A stretch of DNA of 64,000 nucleotides from Solanum dulcamara (Eukaryota; Streptophyta; Magnoliopsida; Solanales; Solanaceae): the NCBI RefSeq assembly GCF_947179165.1, contig NC_077238.1, positions 41,283,793-41,347,792 of the forward strand. Direction: 5' to 3'. The notes under the pieces are model-generated. The model ran no database searches, was not told where the DNA came from, and worked only from the letters and a program-made list of their open reading frames with translations. This document shows, one piece after another, positions 23,891 to 38,259 of this stretch (position 1 is its first letter; each line of letters opens with the position of its first letter). Both the position numbers and the translations under genes were made by a program.

Positions 23891-23922
23891 TGTCACGATG
23901 CGACTTAGTGGCTAGATGTAAC
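23891..23922 (-). repeat. LTR shared by X2 and X3, first piece
   Basis: TGTCACGATGCGACTTAGTG aligns base for base with the LTR end at 13867 of X1. The alignment continues without a gap at 46145 (AAAGTGATCGAAACCCC), showing where W split this LTR 32 bp from its end. Confidence 0.75.
23918..23922. other. target-site duplication of W, left copy
   Basis: GTAAC, identical to 46145-46149. It directly abuts the W terminus TGTCATGACC at 23923. Confidence 0.85.
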
Positions 23923-24453
23923 TGTCATGACCTAGCCATGTAGGCTGTGACTGGCGTCCTATCTGAACACCCAGACAAACTAACATACTGATTCATCATA
24001 TTATAGAAGAATTTCGATTGAGTCTTCCTTATTTAATCAGAATAGTAAACAAGTATTATCTTAAGCGGTCATGCGTGTAGAAAATATCATATCCAATAAA
24101 AAGGCGATGGAATATGCATCGCCGAATTGGTGCATATATACATACAAGCATGTGGGCCAATTTGTCCATTATAACATAAAGTACCACATTAAGACACCAA
24201 TAATAAATAGACGAACACACATGACCCATGACCCACACGTATGTCTATAGGTCTCTATAGAGCATAGTGGAAACATATGATGGGAAAGGGCCCCACCATA
24301 CTCGAATTGTCAAATATATACAGATGCATATACATAGGAAAGCCATATACCAAAATGTAGGCTCTGAGTCAAGGAGCACTCTGTAATAGCAGAAGGTGTG
24401 TAACCTACACGGATGGATCACGAACGTCGGTACATGCGGGCATAAAATGCAGT

Positions 24454-24471
24454 CCCCCGGAGAAAGGGGGG
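24454..24471 (-). other. conserved G/C hairpin in W 3' LTR
   Basis: CCCCC, a seven-base spacer, GGGGGG; same place in the LTR as 43791-43808 and 2660-2676. The loop differs, the stem is kept. Confidence 0.6.
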
Positions 24472-25639
24472 TAAGTATGAAATGTGTACTGAATATGTTA
24501 AGTACAAAATATAGAGAATCTCAACCATAACTGAAAGAAAAGGTACAAGAAGAAAATATAAACCAGGGCATCAAAATCTATACGGAAACATATGTACATA
24601 AGGCAAATAAAAATCATGCCTACGACTCAGGAACGTGGTCACCACCCCGACGCTGGTACCACAATACATCATACTCTGAAAGGTTTCAAATCTTTGTACA
24701 AACCCCGAACATATCATATCTTTATAACACGTCGTATCATCAGAACATATTATATGCAATATCATATCATAACGCCATAAACGGTGCCCGGCCTCATGGT
24801 GAGGTTTCGGGATCCATAACACATTATATTGCCAAATACATTATAGGGCGCACGATTACAAAGCCAGCCTGGGTTCCGGCGAATGATGTCACAGTAGTAT
24901 GCAAGAACGGAGTAGTGATAAACTAATGCAACACATATACATATATCAAGCATTTCCGAAGTTATATTTATAATTCCAAAGTGGGTAGTAGAACATAAGG
25001 GGACGATTAAGACATTATTTTTTATAGGAAAAGTCATAGGCAAAAGTTTTCCCTCTATGTTGTACAATAATAAATATGTAGAACAACTTAGGCGATTTTC
25101 AGAGTTAGTAGGCCCACCTCCGGTCGAGCCGAGGTGGCATACATGAATTTCAAACATTTGGCTCTACGGAGTCATCTATCAAGGTTGTAGGATAATCCGA
25201 TCTCACAAGTAAAAGTTACAGATGTTTGCACGTTTCTTTTCAATATACATAGGTTTAAGTTTAATTTCACTAAAAGGATTTGTAGGAAATTTAAACTCGG
25301 ATTTCCATGGACAGGATTTCCCTTGAGGCTCAAATTAAGACTCATTACACCTAAGGCATGCCAGAAGAAGGAAAGGAAGAGCTTTACATACCTTATCCGC
25401 TTCTTACGCTCACTCAAACACAACTCCCATTTTCTCTGAACTCTATAAATGGTCACAATTGCCAATTGTAAGTTATAAGCCTTTAAGTGTTCAATTTCTA
25501 GTCCTTACTAGTCTATAAAAATTTGGGCAGCACCTCCTCTATAAATTCAACATCCCCGAGAATCTAACTCGGCCAAAATATCAACAACAACAATACCGAC
25601 AACATCAACAATCACTATAAAATACATTATAACACTAAT

Positions 25640-25686
25640 AGTCTTTCTTCTTCTTCTTCTTTCTTCTTTCTCTTCTTTCTTTTTAT
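25640..25686 (-). repeat. polypurine (AAG)n-type tract in each unit
   Basis: The + strand is a nearly pure pyrimidine run (CTT repeats, then CTTT and TCTT mixtures); the minus strand is all purine. It is repeated every 1414 bp through the array and once in the other LTR (about 44979-45020). Read as protein it gives the KKKEEKEERRRRRK stretch, which is low complexity rather than a sign of coding. Confidence 0.75.
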
Positions 25687-26292
25687 TACATAAAGCAATA
25701 ATTTCTACTCCAACTTCACACCTTGCCACTAATATCAACATTTCATATTCACTCACTAACTAATTTGAAACCATTTAGACATAACTCAAAAGAAATTAAC
25801 ATTATTCCATACAATATTCCAAAAATTCCACTAAAATCATAATCCATCCAAAACTTCTACGAACACAAGGAAACTACCAAATCGCATTACCTTTTTCCAA
25901 ATTCGTTAAGGATGACAATAATTTCCATAATAAAATTCTACTTCCATAATTCCATATAAACTATACTAAAATTACATAATTCCCTATAACAACTTATAAC
26001 CAATTTTGAGGTTGTCTCGAATCATGAAACTATTAATTATATCGTAACCGCCATAACGACACCACTAACAAGCTAAATAAAGTTCAATTCCTCTTCTCCC
26101 AACCATCACTCGGCACAGCTACACACACCCACTTGCACACCCATATGGTCACACACACATACATCACAATTACATAATTTTCACTTAATTCTACTAACTA
26201 CAACATACCCACTTCTTCCATAACATGAGAAGATAGAATTCTTACCTTATTCTTCAAATTTCGACTTGCCACAATGTAGTTTTCTCGCTTAA

Positions 26293-26493
26293 TTAATTAT
26301 GCCATATTGAAGAGGGCCTCCAACTTGACAAGAATTTAAGAAGATAAGATTTTTGGATCAAAGTTGAAGAACTTGGAATTGTTTCTCTTTTTTTTCTAGT
26401 TGCGGTCTCTTCTTCTCTTGGAAGATGACTTAGCTCTGTTTTTGGAGTCTTGAACTTTGTAGAGACATATATACTAAATAGATGATGGGTCAC
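26293..26493 (-). other. 66-codon LTR ORF with TATA-like start, repeated nine times
   Basis: This small frame lies in the LTR near its sense start and recurs at 27707, 29121, 30535, 31949, 33363, 34777, 36191 and 37605. The minus strand carries AGTATATATGTCTCTAC at its 5' end, a plausible U3 TATA box, so the region is more likely promoter than gene. It has no known domain. In the 5' LTR the corresponding frame is altered. Confidence 0.35.
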
Positions 26494-26811
26494 TTAATTA
26501 ATGAACTAAATTTCCAAGACTTGGGTCATTTCTTGTGTTGGGCCTCAATTCTTCTATTACTATTGTTATTATGAGAGCCCAAACTACTTTATTGTAATTA
26601 TTATTATTTAAGACCAAAAGCTACAAGTCTTCTCTCTTTTTGTAATTCACAAACTAATCTCCAAAATTCCCAATTTTACCCTCGGCCTTCTTTCGTATTT
26701 CCACATCAATTTTTTTTCCATGAACATCACACCAATCTTAAATAAAATAAATCACAACCTCATTCCTTGCAAATCAATTTTTTTGAATGCGCCAAAGTGC
26801 GGGATGTAACA

Positions 26812-26830
26812 TCTTTCCCCCCTATAAAAC
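26812..26830 (-). promoter_or_regulatory. polypurine tract of W (one per unit)
   Basis: The minus strand reads TATAGGGGGGAAAGA directly before the LTR start TGTTACATCC. It recurs once per unit; the copy next to the real internal region is at 38124-38140. Confidence 0.8.
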
Positions 26831-26918
26831 ATTCGTCTCCGAATATTAAATCGGCCTCATAAGTCTCAAGAGTATCCTAGGGAGGATATTCCATACGGAT
26901 GGTATACATAATTAATTA

Positions 26919-27170
26919 CTAATTAATGTAATCAATTACGGAATTTAAGTTACCTGATGGCATAGGAAATAGGTGAGGATATTTCTTCTTCATCTCGCCT
27001 TCAACAATACCGACAACATCAACAATCACTATAAAATACATTATAACACTAATAGTCTTTCTTCTTCTTCTTCTTTCTTCTTTCTCTTCTTTCTTTTTAT
27101 TACATAAAGCAATAATTTCTACTCCAACTTCACACCTTGCCACTAATATCAACATTTCATATTCACTCAC
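26919..27170 (-). other. chimeric 83-codon ORF created by the unit junction (8 copies)
   Basis: The frame starts in the LTR part (MSEYEMLILVARCEVGVEII...), crosses the unit junction and ends with the last codons of W pol (EGEMKKKYPHLFPMPSG...). It exists only because units are joined head to tail, at 26919, 28333, 29747, 31161, 32575, 33989, 35403 and 36817. The outermost copies (25547-25756 and 44883-45092) stay in LTR sequence and end differently. Translation is not implied; it is a sequence marker of the junction. Confidence 0.6.
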
Positions 27171-30100
27171 TAACTAATTTGAAACCATTTAGACATAACT
27201 CAAAAGAAATTAACATTATTCCATACAATATTCCAAAAATTCCACTAAAATCATAATCCATCCAAAACTTCTACGAACACAAGGAAACTACCAAATCGCA
27301 TTACCTTTTTCCAAATTCGTTAAGGATGACAATAATTTCCATAATAAAATTCTACTTCCATAATTCCATATAAACTATACTAAAATTACATAATTCCCTA
27401 TAACAACTTATAACCAATTTTGAGGTTGTCTCGAATCATGAAACTATTAATTATATCGTAACCGCCATAACGACACCACTAACAAGCTAAATAAAGTTCA
27501 ATTCCTCTTCTCCCAACCATCACTCGGCACGGCTACACACACCCACTTGCACACCCATATGGTCACACACACATACATCACAATTACATAATTTTCACTT
27601 AATTCTACTAACTACAACATACCCACTTCTTCCATAACATGAGAAGATAGAATTCTTACCTTATTCTTCAAATTTCGACTTGCCACAATGTAGTTTTCTC
27701 GCTTAATTAATTATGCCATATTGAAGAGGGCCTCGAACTTGACAAGAATTTAAGAAGATAAGATTTTTGGATCAAAGTTGAAGAACTTGGAATTGTTTCT
27801 CTTTTTTTTCTAGTTGCGGTCTCTTCTTCTCTTGGAAGATGACTTAGCTCTGTTTTTGGAGTCTTGAACTTTGTAGAGACATATATACTAAATAGATGAT
27901 GGGTCACTTAATTAATGAACTAAATTTCCAAGACTTGGGTCATTTCTTGTGTTGGGCCTCAATTCTTCTATTACTATTGTTATTATGAGAGCCCAAACTA
28001 CTTTATTGTAATTATTATTATTTAAGACCAAAAGCTACAAGTCTTCTCTCTTTTTGTAATTCACAAACTAATCTCCAAAATTCCCAATTTTACCCTCGGC
28101 CTTCTTTCGTATTTCCACATCAATTTTTTTTCCATGAACATCACACCAATCTTAAATAAAATAAATCACAACCTCATTCCTTGCAAATCAATTTTTTTGA
28201 ATGCGCCAAAGTGCGGGATGTAACATCTTTCCCCCCTATAAAACATTCGTCTCCGAATATTAAATCGGCCTCATAAGTCTCAAGAGTATCCTAGGGAGGA
28301 TATTCCATACGGATGGTATACATAATTAATTACTAATTAATGTAATCAATTACGGAATTTAAGTTACCTGATGGCATAGGAAATAGGTGAGGATATTTCT
28401 TCTTCATCTCGCCTTCAACAATACCGACAACATCAACAATCACTATAAAATACATTATAACACTAATAGTCTTTCTTCTTCTTCTTCTTTCTTCTTTCTC
28501 TTCTTTCTTTTTATTACATAAAGCAATAATTTCTACTCCAACTTCACACCTTGCCACTAATATCAACATTTCATATTCACTCACTAACTAATTTGAAACC
28601 ATTTAGACATAACTCAAAAGAAATTAACATTATTCCATACAATATTCCAAAAATTCCACTAAAATCATAATCCATCCAAAACTTCTACGAACACAAGGAA
28701 ACTACCAAATCGCATTACCTTTTTCCAAATTCGTTAAGGATGACAATAATTTCCATAATAAAATTCTACTTCCATAATTCCATATAAACTATACTAAAAT
28801 TACATAATTCCCTATAACAACTTATAACCAATTTTGAGGTTGTCTCGAATCATGAAACTATTAATTATATCGTAACCGCCATAACGACACCACTAACAAG
28901 CTAAATAAAGTTCAATTCCTCTTCTCCCAACCATCACTCGGCACGGCTACACACACCCACTTGCACACCCATATGGTCACACACACATACATCACAATTA
29001 CATAATTTTCACTTAATTCTACTAACTACAACATACCCACTTCTTCCATAACATGAGAAGATAGAATTCTTACCTTATTCTTCAAATTTCGACTTGCCAC
29101 AATGTAGTTTTCTCGCTTAATTAATTATGCCATATTGAAGAGGGCCTCGAACTTGACAAGAATTTAAGAAGATAAGATTTTTGGATCAAAGTTGAAGAAC
29201 TTGGAATTGTTTCTCTTTTTTTTCTAGTTGCGGTCTCTTCTTCTCTTGGAAGATGACATAGCTCTGTTTTTGGAGTCTTGAACTTTGTAGAGACATATAT
29301 ACTAAATAGATGATGGGTCACTTAATTAATGAACTAAATTTCCAAGACTTGGGTCATTTCTTGTGTTGGGCCTCAATTCTTCTATTACTATTGTTATTAT
29401 GAGAGCCCAAACTACTTTATTGTAATTATTATTATTTAAGACCAAAAGCTACAAGTCTTCTCTCTTTTTGTAATTCACAAACTAATCTCCAAAATTCCCA
29501 ATTTTACCCTCGGCCTTCTTTCGTATTTCCACATCAATTTTTTTTCCATGAACATCACACCAATCTTAAATAAAATAAATCACAACCTCATTCCTTGCAA
29601 ATCAATTTTTTTGAATGCGCCAAAGTGCGGGATGTAACATCTTTCCCCCCTATAAAACATTCGTCTCCGAATATTAAATCGGCCTCATAAGTCTCAAGAG
29701 TATCCTAGGGAGGATATTCCATACGGATGGTATACATAATTAATTACTAATTAATGTAATCAATTACGGAATTTAAGTTACCTGATGGCATAGGAAATAG
29801 GTGAGGATATTTCTTCTTCATCTCGCCTTCAACAATACCGACAACATCAACAATCACTATAAAATACATTATAACACTAATAGTCTTTCTTCTTCTTCTT
29901 CTTTCTTCTTTCTCTTCTTTCTTTTTATTACATAAAGCAATAATTTCTACTCCAACTTCACACCTTGCCACTAATATCAACATTTCATATTCACTCACTA
30001 ACTAATTTGAAACCATTTAGACATAACTCAAAAGAAATTAACATTATTCCATACAATATTCCAAAAATTCCACTAAAATCATAATCCATCCAAAACTTCT

Positions 30101-33100
30101 ACGAACACAAGGAAACTACCAAATCGCATTACCTTTTTCCAAATTCGTTAAGGATGACAATAATTTCCATAATAAAATTCTACTTCCATAATTCCATATA
30201 AACTATACTAAAATTACATAATTCCCTATAACAACTTATAACCAATTTTGAGGTTGTCTCGAATCATGAAACTATTAATTATATCGTAACCGCCATAACG
30301 ACACCACTAACAAGCTAAATAAAGTTCAATTCCTCTTCTCCCAACCATCACTCGGCACGGCTACACACACCCACTTGCACACCCATATGTTCACACACAC
30401 ATACATCACAATTACATAATTTTCACTTAATTCTACTAACTACAACATACCCACTTCTTCCTTAACATGAGAAGATAGAATTCTTACCTTATTCTTCAAA
30501 TTTCGACTTGCCACAATGTAGTTTTCTCGCTTAATTAATTATGCCATATTGAAGAGGGCCTCGAACTTGACAAGAATTTAAGAAGATAAGATTTTTGGAT
30601 CAAAGTTGAAGAACTTGGAATTGTTTCTCTTTTTTTTCTAGTTGCGGTCTCTTCTTCTCTTGGAAGATGACTTAGCTCTGTTTTTGGAGTCTTGAACTTT
30701 GTAGAGACATATATACTAAATAGATGATGGGTCACTTAATTAATGAACTAAATTTCCAAGACTTGGGTCATTTCTTGTGTTGGGCATCAATTCTTCTATT
30801 ACTATTGTTATTATGAGAGCCCAAACTACTTTATTGTAATTATTATTATTTAAGACCAAAAGCTACAAGTCTTCTCTCTTTTTGTAATTCACAAACTAAT
30901 CTCCAAAATTCCCAATTTTACCCTCGGCCTTCTTTCGTATTTCCACATCAATTTTTTTTCCATGAACATCACACCAATCTTAAATAAAATAAATCACAAC
31001 CTCATTCCTTGCAAATCAATTTTTTTGAATGCGCCAAAGTGCGGGATGTAACATCTTTCCCCCCTATAAAACATTCGTCTCCGAATATTAAATCGGCCTC
31101 ATAAGTCTCAAGAGTATCCTAGGGAGGATATTCCATACGGATGGTATACATAATTAATTACTAATTAATGTAATCAATTACGGAATTTAAGTTACCTGAT
31201 GGCATAGGAAATAGGTGAGGATATTTCTTCTTCATCTCGCCTTCAACAATACCGACAACATCAACAATCACTATAAAATACATTATAACACTAATAGTCT
31301 TTCTTCTTCTTCTTCTTTCTTCTTTCTCTTCTTTCTTTTTATTACATAAAGCAATAATTTCTACTCCAACTTCACACCTTGCCACTAATATCAACATTTC
31401 ATATTCACTCACTAACTAATTTGAAACCATTTAGACATAACTCAAAAGAAATTAACATTATTCCATACAATATTCCAAAAATTCCACTAAAATCATAATC
31501 CATCCAAAACTTCTACGAACACAAGGAAACTACCAAATCGCATTACCTTTTTCCAAATTCGTTAAGGATGACAATAATTTCCATAATAAAATTCTACTTC
31601 CATAATTCCATATAAACTATACTAAAATTACATAATTCCCTATAACAACTTATAACCAATTTTGAGGTTGTCTCGAATCATGAAACTATTAATTATATCG
31701 TAACCGCCATAACGACACCACTAACAAGCTAAATAAAGTTCAATTCCTCTTCTCCCAACCATCACTCGGCACGGCTACACACACCCACTTGCACACCCAT
31801 ATGGTCACACACACATACATCACAATTACATAATTTTCACTTAATTCTACTAACTACAACATACCCACTTCTTCCATAACATGAGAAGATAGAATTCTTA
31901 CCTTATTCTTCAAATTTTGACTTGCCACAATGTAGTTTTCTCGCTTAATTAATTATGCCATATTGAAGAGGGCCTCGAACTTGACAAGAATTTAAGAAGA
32001 TAAGATTTTTGGATCAAAGTTGAAGAACTTGGAATTGTTTCTCTTTTTTTTCTAGTTGCGGTCTCTTCTTCTCTTGGAAGATGACTTAGCTCTGTTTTTG
32101 GAGTCTTGAACTTTGTAGAGACATATATACTAAATAGATGATGGGTCACTTAATTAATGAACTAAATTTCCAAGACTTGGGTCATTTCTTGTGTTGGGCC
32201 TCAATTCTTCTATTACTATTGTTATTATGAGAGCCCAAACTACTTTATTGTAATTATTATTATTTAAGACCAAAAGCTACAAGTCTTCTCTCTTTTTGTA
32301 ATTCACAAACTAATCTCCAAAATTCCCAATTTTACCCTCGGCCTTCTTTCGTATTTCCACATCAATTTTTTTTCCATGAACATCACACCAATCTTAAATA
32401 AAATAAATCACAACCTCATTCCTTGCAAATCAATTTTTTTGAATGCGCCAAAGTGCGGGATGTAACATCTTTCCCCCCTATAAAACATTCGTCTCCGAAT
32501 ATTAAATCGGCCTCATAAGTCTCAAGAGTATCCTAGGGAGGATATTCCATACGGATGGTATACATAATTAATTACTAATTAATGTAATCAATTACGGAAT
32601 TTAAGTTACCTGATGGCATAGGAAATAGGTGAGGATATTTCTTCTTCATCTCGCCTTCAACAATACCGACAACATCAACAATCACTATAAAATACATTAT
32701 AACACTAATAGTCTTTCTTCTTCTTCTTCTTTCTTCTTTCTCTTCTTTCTTTTTATTACATAAAGCAATAATTTCTACTCCAACTTCACACCTTGCCACT
32801 AATATCAACATTTCATATTCACTCACTAACTAATTTGAAACCATTTAGACATAACTCAAAAGAAATTAACATTATTCCATACAATATTCCAAAAATTCCA
32901 CTAAAATCATAATCCATCCAAAACTTCTACGAACACAAGGAAACTACCAAATCGCATTACCTTTTTCCAAATTCGTTAAGGATGACAATAATTTCCATAA
33001 TAAAATTCTACTTCCATAATTCCATATAAACTATACTAAAATTACATAATTCCCTATAACAACTTATAACCAATTTTGAGGTTGTCTCGAATCATGAAAC

Positions 33101-36100
33101 TATTAATTATATCGTAACCGCCATAACGACACCACTAACAAGCTAAATAAAGTTCAATTCCTCTTCTCCCAACCATCACTCGGCACGGCTACACACACCC
33201 ACTTGCACACCCATATGTTCACACACACATACATCACAATTACATAATTTTCACTTAATTCTACTAACTACAACATACCCACTTCTTCCATAACATGAGA
33301 AGATAGAATTCTTACCTTATTCTTCAAATTTCGACTTGCCACAATGTAGTTTTCTCGCTTAATTAATTATGCCATATTGAAGAGGGCCTCGAACTTGACA
33401 AGAATTTAAGAAGATAAGATTTTTGGATCAAAGTTGAAGAACTTGGAATTGTTTCTCTTTTTTTTCTAGTTGCGGTCTCTTCTTCTCTTGGAAGATGACT
33501 TAGCTCTGTTTTTGGAGTCTTGAACTTTGTAGAGACATATATACTAAATAGATGATGGGTCACTTAATTAATGAACTAAATTTCCAAGACTTGGGTCATT
33601 TCTTGTGTTGGGCCTCAATTCTTCTATTACTATTGTTATTATGAGAGCCCAAACTACTTTATTGTAATTATTATTATTTAAGACCAAAAGCTACAAGTCT
33701 TCTCTCTTTTTGTAATTCACAAACTAATCTCCAAAATTCCCAATTTTACCCTCGGCCTTCTTTCGTATTTCCACATCAATTTTTTTTTCATGAACATCAC
33801 ACCAATCTTAAATAAAATAAATCACAACCTCATTCCTTGCAAATCAATTTTTTTGAATGCGCCAAAGTGCGGGATGTAACATCTTTCCCCCCTATAAAAC
33901 ATTCGTCTCCGAATATTAAATCGGCCTCATAAGTCTCAAGAGTATCCTAGGGAGGATATTCCATACGGATGGTATACATAATTAATTACTAATTAATGTA
34001 ATCAATTACGGAATTTAAGTTACCTGATGGCATAGGAAATAGGTGAGGATATTTCTTCTTCATCTCGCCTTCAACAATACCGACAACATCAACAATCACT
34101 ATAAAATACATTATAACACTAATAGTCTTTCTTCTTCTTCTTCTTTCTTCTTTCTCTTCTTTCTTTTTATTACATAAAGCAATAATTTCTACTCCAACTT
34201 CACACCTTGCCACTAATATCAACATTTCATATTCACTCACTAACTAATTTGAAACCATTTAGACATAACTCAAAAGAAATTAACATTATTCCATACAATA
34301 TTCCAAAAATTCCACTAAAATCATAATCCATCCAAAACTTCTACGAACACAAGGAAACTACCAAATCGCATTACCTTTTTCCAAATTCGTTAAGGATGAC
34401 AATAATTTCCATAATAAAATTCTACTTCCATAATTCCATATAAACTATACTAAAATTACATAATTCCCTATAACAACTTATAACCAATTTTGAGGTTGTC
34501 TCGAATCATGAAACTATTAATTATATCGTAACCGCCATAACGACACCACTAACAAGCTAAATAAAGTTCAATTCCTCTTCTCCCAACCATCACTCGGCAC
34601 GGCTACACACACCCACTTGCACACCCATATGTTCACACACACATACATCACAATTACATAATTTTCACTTAATTCTACTAACTACAACATACCCACTTCT
34701 TCCATAACATGAGAAGATAGAATTCTTACCTTATTCTTCAAATTTCGACTTGCCACAATGTAGTTTTCTCGCTTAATTAATTATGCCATATTGAAGAGGG
34801 CCTCGAACTTGACAAGAATTTAAGAAGATAAGATTTTTGGATCAAAGTTGAAGAACTTGGAATTGTTTCTCTTTTTTTTCTAGTTGCGGTCTCTTCTTCT
34901 CTTGGAAGATGACTTAGCTCTGTTTTTGGAGTCTTGAACTTTGTAGAGACATATATACTAAATAGATGATGGGTCACTTAATTAATGAACTAAATTTCCA
35001 AGACTTGGGTCATTTCTTGTGTTGGGCCTCAATTCTTCTATTACTATTGTTATTATGAGAGCCCAAACTACTTTATTGTAATTATTATTATTTAAGACCA
35101 AAAGCTACAAGTCTTCTCTCTTTTTGTAATTCACAAACTAATCTCCAAAATTCCCAATTTTACCCTCGGCCTTCTTTCGTATTTCCACATCAATTTTTTT
35201 TTCATGAACATCACACCAATCTTAAATAAAATAAATCACAACCTCATTCCTTGCAAATCAATTTTTTTGAATGCGCCAAAGTGCGGGATGTAACATCTTT
35301 CCCCCCTATAAAACATTCGTCTCCGAATATTAAATCGGCCTCATAAGTCTCAAGAGTATCCTAGGGAGGATATTCCATACGGATGGTATACATAATTAAT
35401 TACTAATTAATGTAATCAATTACGGAATTTAAGTTACCTGATGGCATAGGAAATAGGTGAGGATATTTCTTCTTCATCTCGCCTTCAACAATACCGACAA
35501 CATCAACAATCACTATAAAATACATTATAACACTAATAGTCTTTCTTCTTCTTCTTCTTTCTTCTTTCTCTTCTTTCTTTTTATTACATAAAGCAATAAT
35601 TTCTACTCCAACTTCACACCTTGCCACTAATATCAACATTTCATATTCACTCACTAACTAATTTGAAACCATTTAGACATAACTCAAAAGAAATTAACAT
35701 TATTCCATACAATATTCCAAAAATTCCACTAAAATCATAATCCATCCAAAACTTCTACGAACACAAGGAAACTACCAAATCGCATTACCTTTTTCCAAAT
35801 TCGTTAAGGATGACAATAATTTCCATAATAAAATTCTACTTCCATAATTCCATATAAACTATACTAAAATTACATAATTCCCTATAACAACTTATAACCA
35901 ATTTTGAGGTTGTCTCGAATCATGAAACTATTAATTATATCGTAACCGCCATAACGACACCACTAACAAGCTAAATAAAGTTCAATTCCTCTTCTCCCAA
36001 CCATCACTCGGCACGGCTACACACACCCACTTGCACACCCATATGGTCACACACACATACATCACAATTACATAATTTTCACTTAATTCTACTAACTACA

Positions 36101-38259
36101 ACATACCCACTTCTTCCATAACATGAGAAGATAGAATTCTTACCTTATTCTTCAAATTTCGACTTGCCACAATGTAGTTTTCTCGCTTAATTAATTATGC
36201 CATATTGAAGAGGGCCTCGAACTTGACAAGAATTTAAGAAGATAAGATTTTTGGATCAAAGTTGAAGAACTTGGAATTGTTTCTCTTTTTTTTCTAGTTG
36301 CGGTCTCTTCTTCTCTTGGAAGATGACTTAGCTCTGTTTTTGGAGTCTTGAACTTTGTAGAGACATATATACTAAATAGATGATGGGTCACTTAATTAAT
36401 GAACTAAATTTCCAAGACTTGGGTCATTTCTTGTGTTGGGCCTCAATTCTTCTATTACTATTGTTATTATGAGAGCCCAAACTACTTTATTGTAATTATT
36501 ATTATTTAAGACCAAAAGCTACAAGTCTTCTCTCTTTTTGTAATTCACAAACTAATCTCCAAAATTCCCAATTTTACCCTCGGCCTTCTTTCGTATTTCC
36601 ACATCAATTATTTTTCCATGAACATCACACCAATCTTAAATAAAATAAATCACAACCTCATTCCTTGCAAATCAATTTTTTTGAATACGCCAAAGTGCGG
36701 GATGTAACATCTTTCCCCCCTATAAAACATTCGTCTCCGAATATTAAATCGGCCTAATAAGTCTCAAGAGTATCCTAGGGAGGATATTCCATACGGATGG
36801 TATACATAATTAATTACTAATTAATGTAATCAATTACGGAATTTAAGTTACCTGATGGCATAGGAAATAGGTGAGGATATTTCTTCTTCATCTCGCCTTC
36901 AACAATACCGACAACATCAACAATCACTATAAAATACATTATAACACTAATAGTCTTTCTTCTTCTTCTTCTTTCTTCTTTCTCTTCTTTCTTTTTATTA
37001 CATAAAGCAATAATTTCTACTCCAACTTCACACCTTGCCACTAATATCAACATTTCATATTCACTCACTAACTAATTTGAAACCATTTAGACATAACTCA
37101 AAAGAAATTAACATTATTCCATACAGTATTCCAAAAATTCCACTAAAATCATAATCCATCCAAAACTTCTACGAACACAAGGAAACTACCAAATCGCATT
37201 ACCTTTTTCCAAATTCGTTAAGGATGACAATAATTTCCATAATAAAATTCTACTTCCATAATTCCATATAAACTATACTAAAATTACATAATTCCCTATA
37301 ACAACTTATAACCAATTTTGAGGTTGTCTCGAATCATGAAACTATTAATTATATCGTAACCGCCATAACGACACCACTAACAAGCTAAATAAAGTTCAAT
37401 TCCTCTTCTCCCAACCATCACTCGGCACGGCTACACACACCCACTTGCACACCCATATGGTCACACACACATACATCACAATTACATAATTTTCACTTAA
37501 TTCTACTAACTACAACATACCCACTTCTTCCATAACATGAGAAGATAGAATTCTTACCTTATTCTTCAAATTTCGACTTGCCACAATGTAGTTTTCTCGC
37601 TTAATTAATTATGCCATATTGAAGAGGGCCTCGAACTTGACAAGAATTTAAGAAGATAAGATTTTTGGATCAAAGTTGAAGAACTTGGAATTGTTTCTCT
37701 TTTTTTTCTAGTTGCGGTCTCTTCTTCTCTTGGAAGATGACTTAGCTCTGTTTTTGGAGTCTTGAACTTTGTAGAGACATATATACTAAATAGATGATGG
37801 GTCACTTAATTAATGAACTAAATTTCCAAGACTTGGGTCATTTCTTGTGTTGGGCATCAATTCTTCTATTACTATTGTTATTATGAGAGCCCAAACTACT
37901 TTATTGTAATTATTATTATTTAAGACCAAAAGCTACAAGTCTTCTCTCTTTTTGTAATTCACAAACTAATCTCCAAAATTCCCAATTTTACCCTCGGCCT
38001 TCTTTCGTATTTCCACATCAATTTTTTTTCCATGAACATCACACCAATCTTAAATAAAATAAATCACAACCTCATTCCTTGCAAATCAATTTTTTTGAAT
38101 GCGCCAAAGTGCGGGATGTAACATCTTTCCCCCCTATAAAACATTCGTCTCCGAATATTAAATCGGCCTCATAAGTCTCAAGAGTATCCTAGGGAGGATA
38201 TTCCATACGGATGGTATACATAATTAATTACTAATTAATGTAATCAATTACGGAATTTA

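Larger units (their letters stand above)
23923..26811 (-). repeat. 3' LTR of W (partly inside the array)
   Basis: 2889 bp; sense start TGTTACATCC at 26811 and end GGTCATGACA at 23923. The part 25588-26811 is also the LTR portion of array unit 1. It aligns along its length with 43261-46144, but with frequent substitutions (17 by eye in about 330 bp near 25750-26080). Confidence 0.88.

Noticed and set aside
25547..25756. Small basic protein with a KKKEEKEERRRRRK stretch
   Set aside because: The charged stretch is a translation of the (AAG)n purine tract in an LTR; no family, and no sign of a gene.
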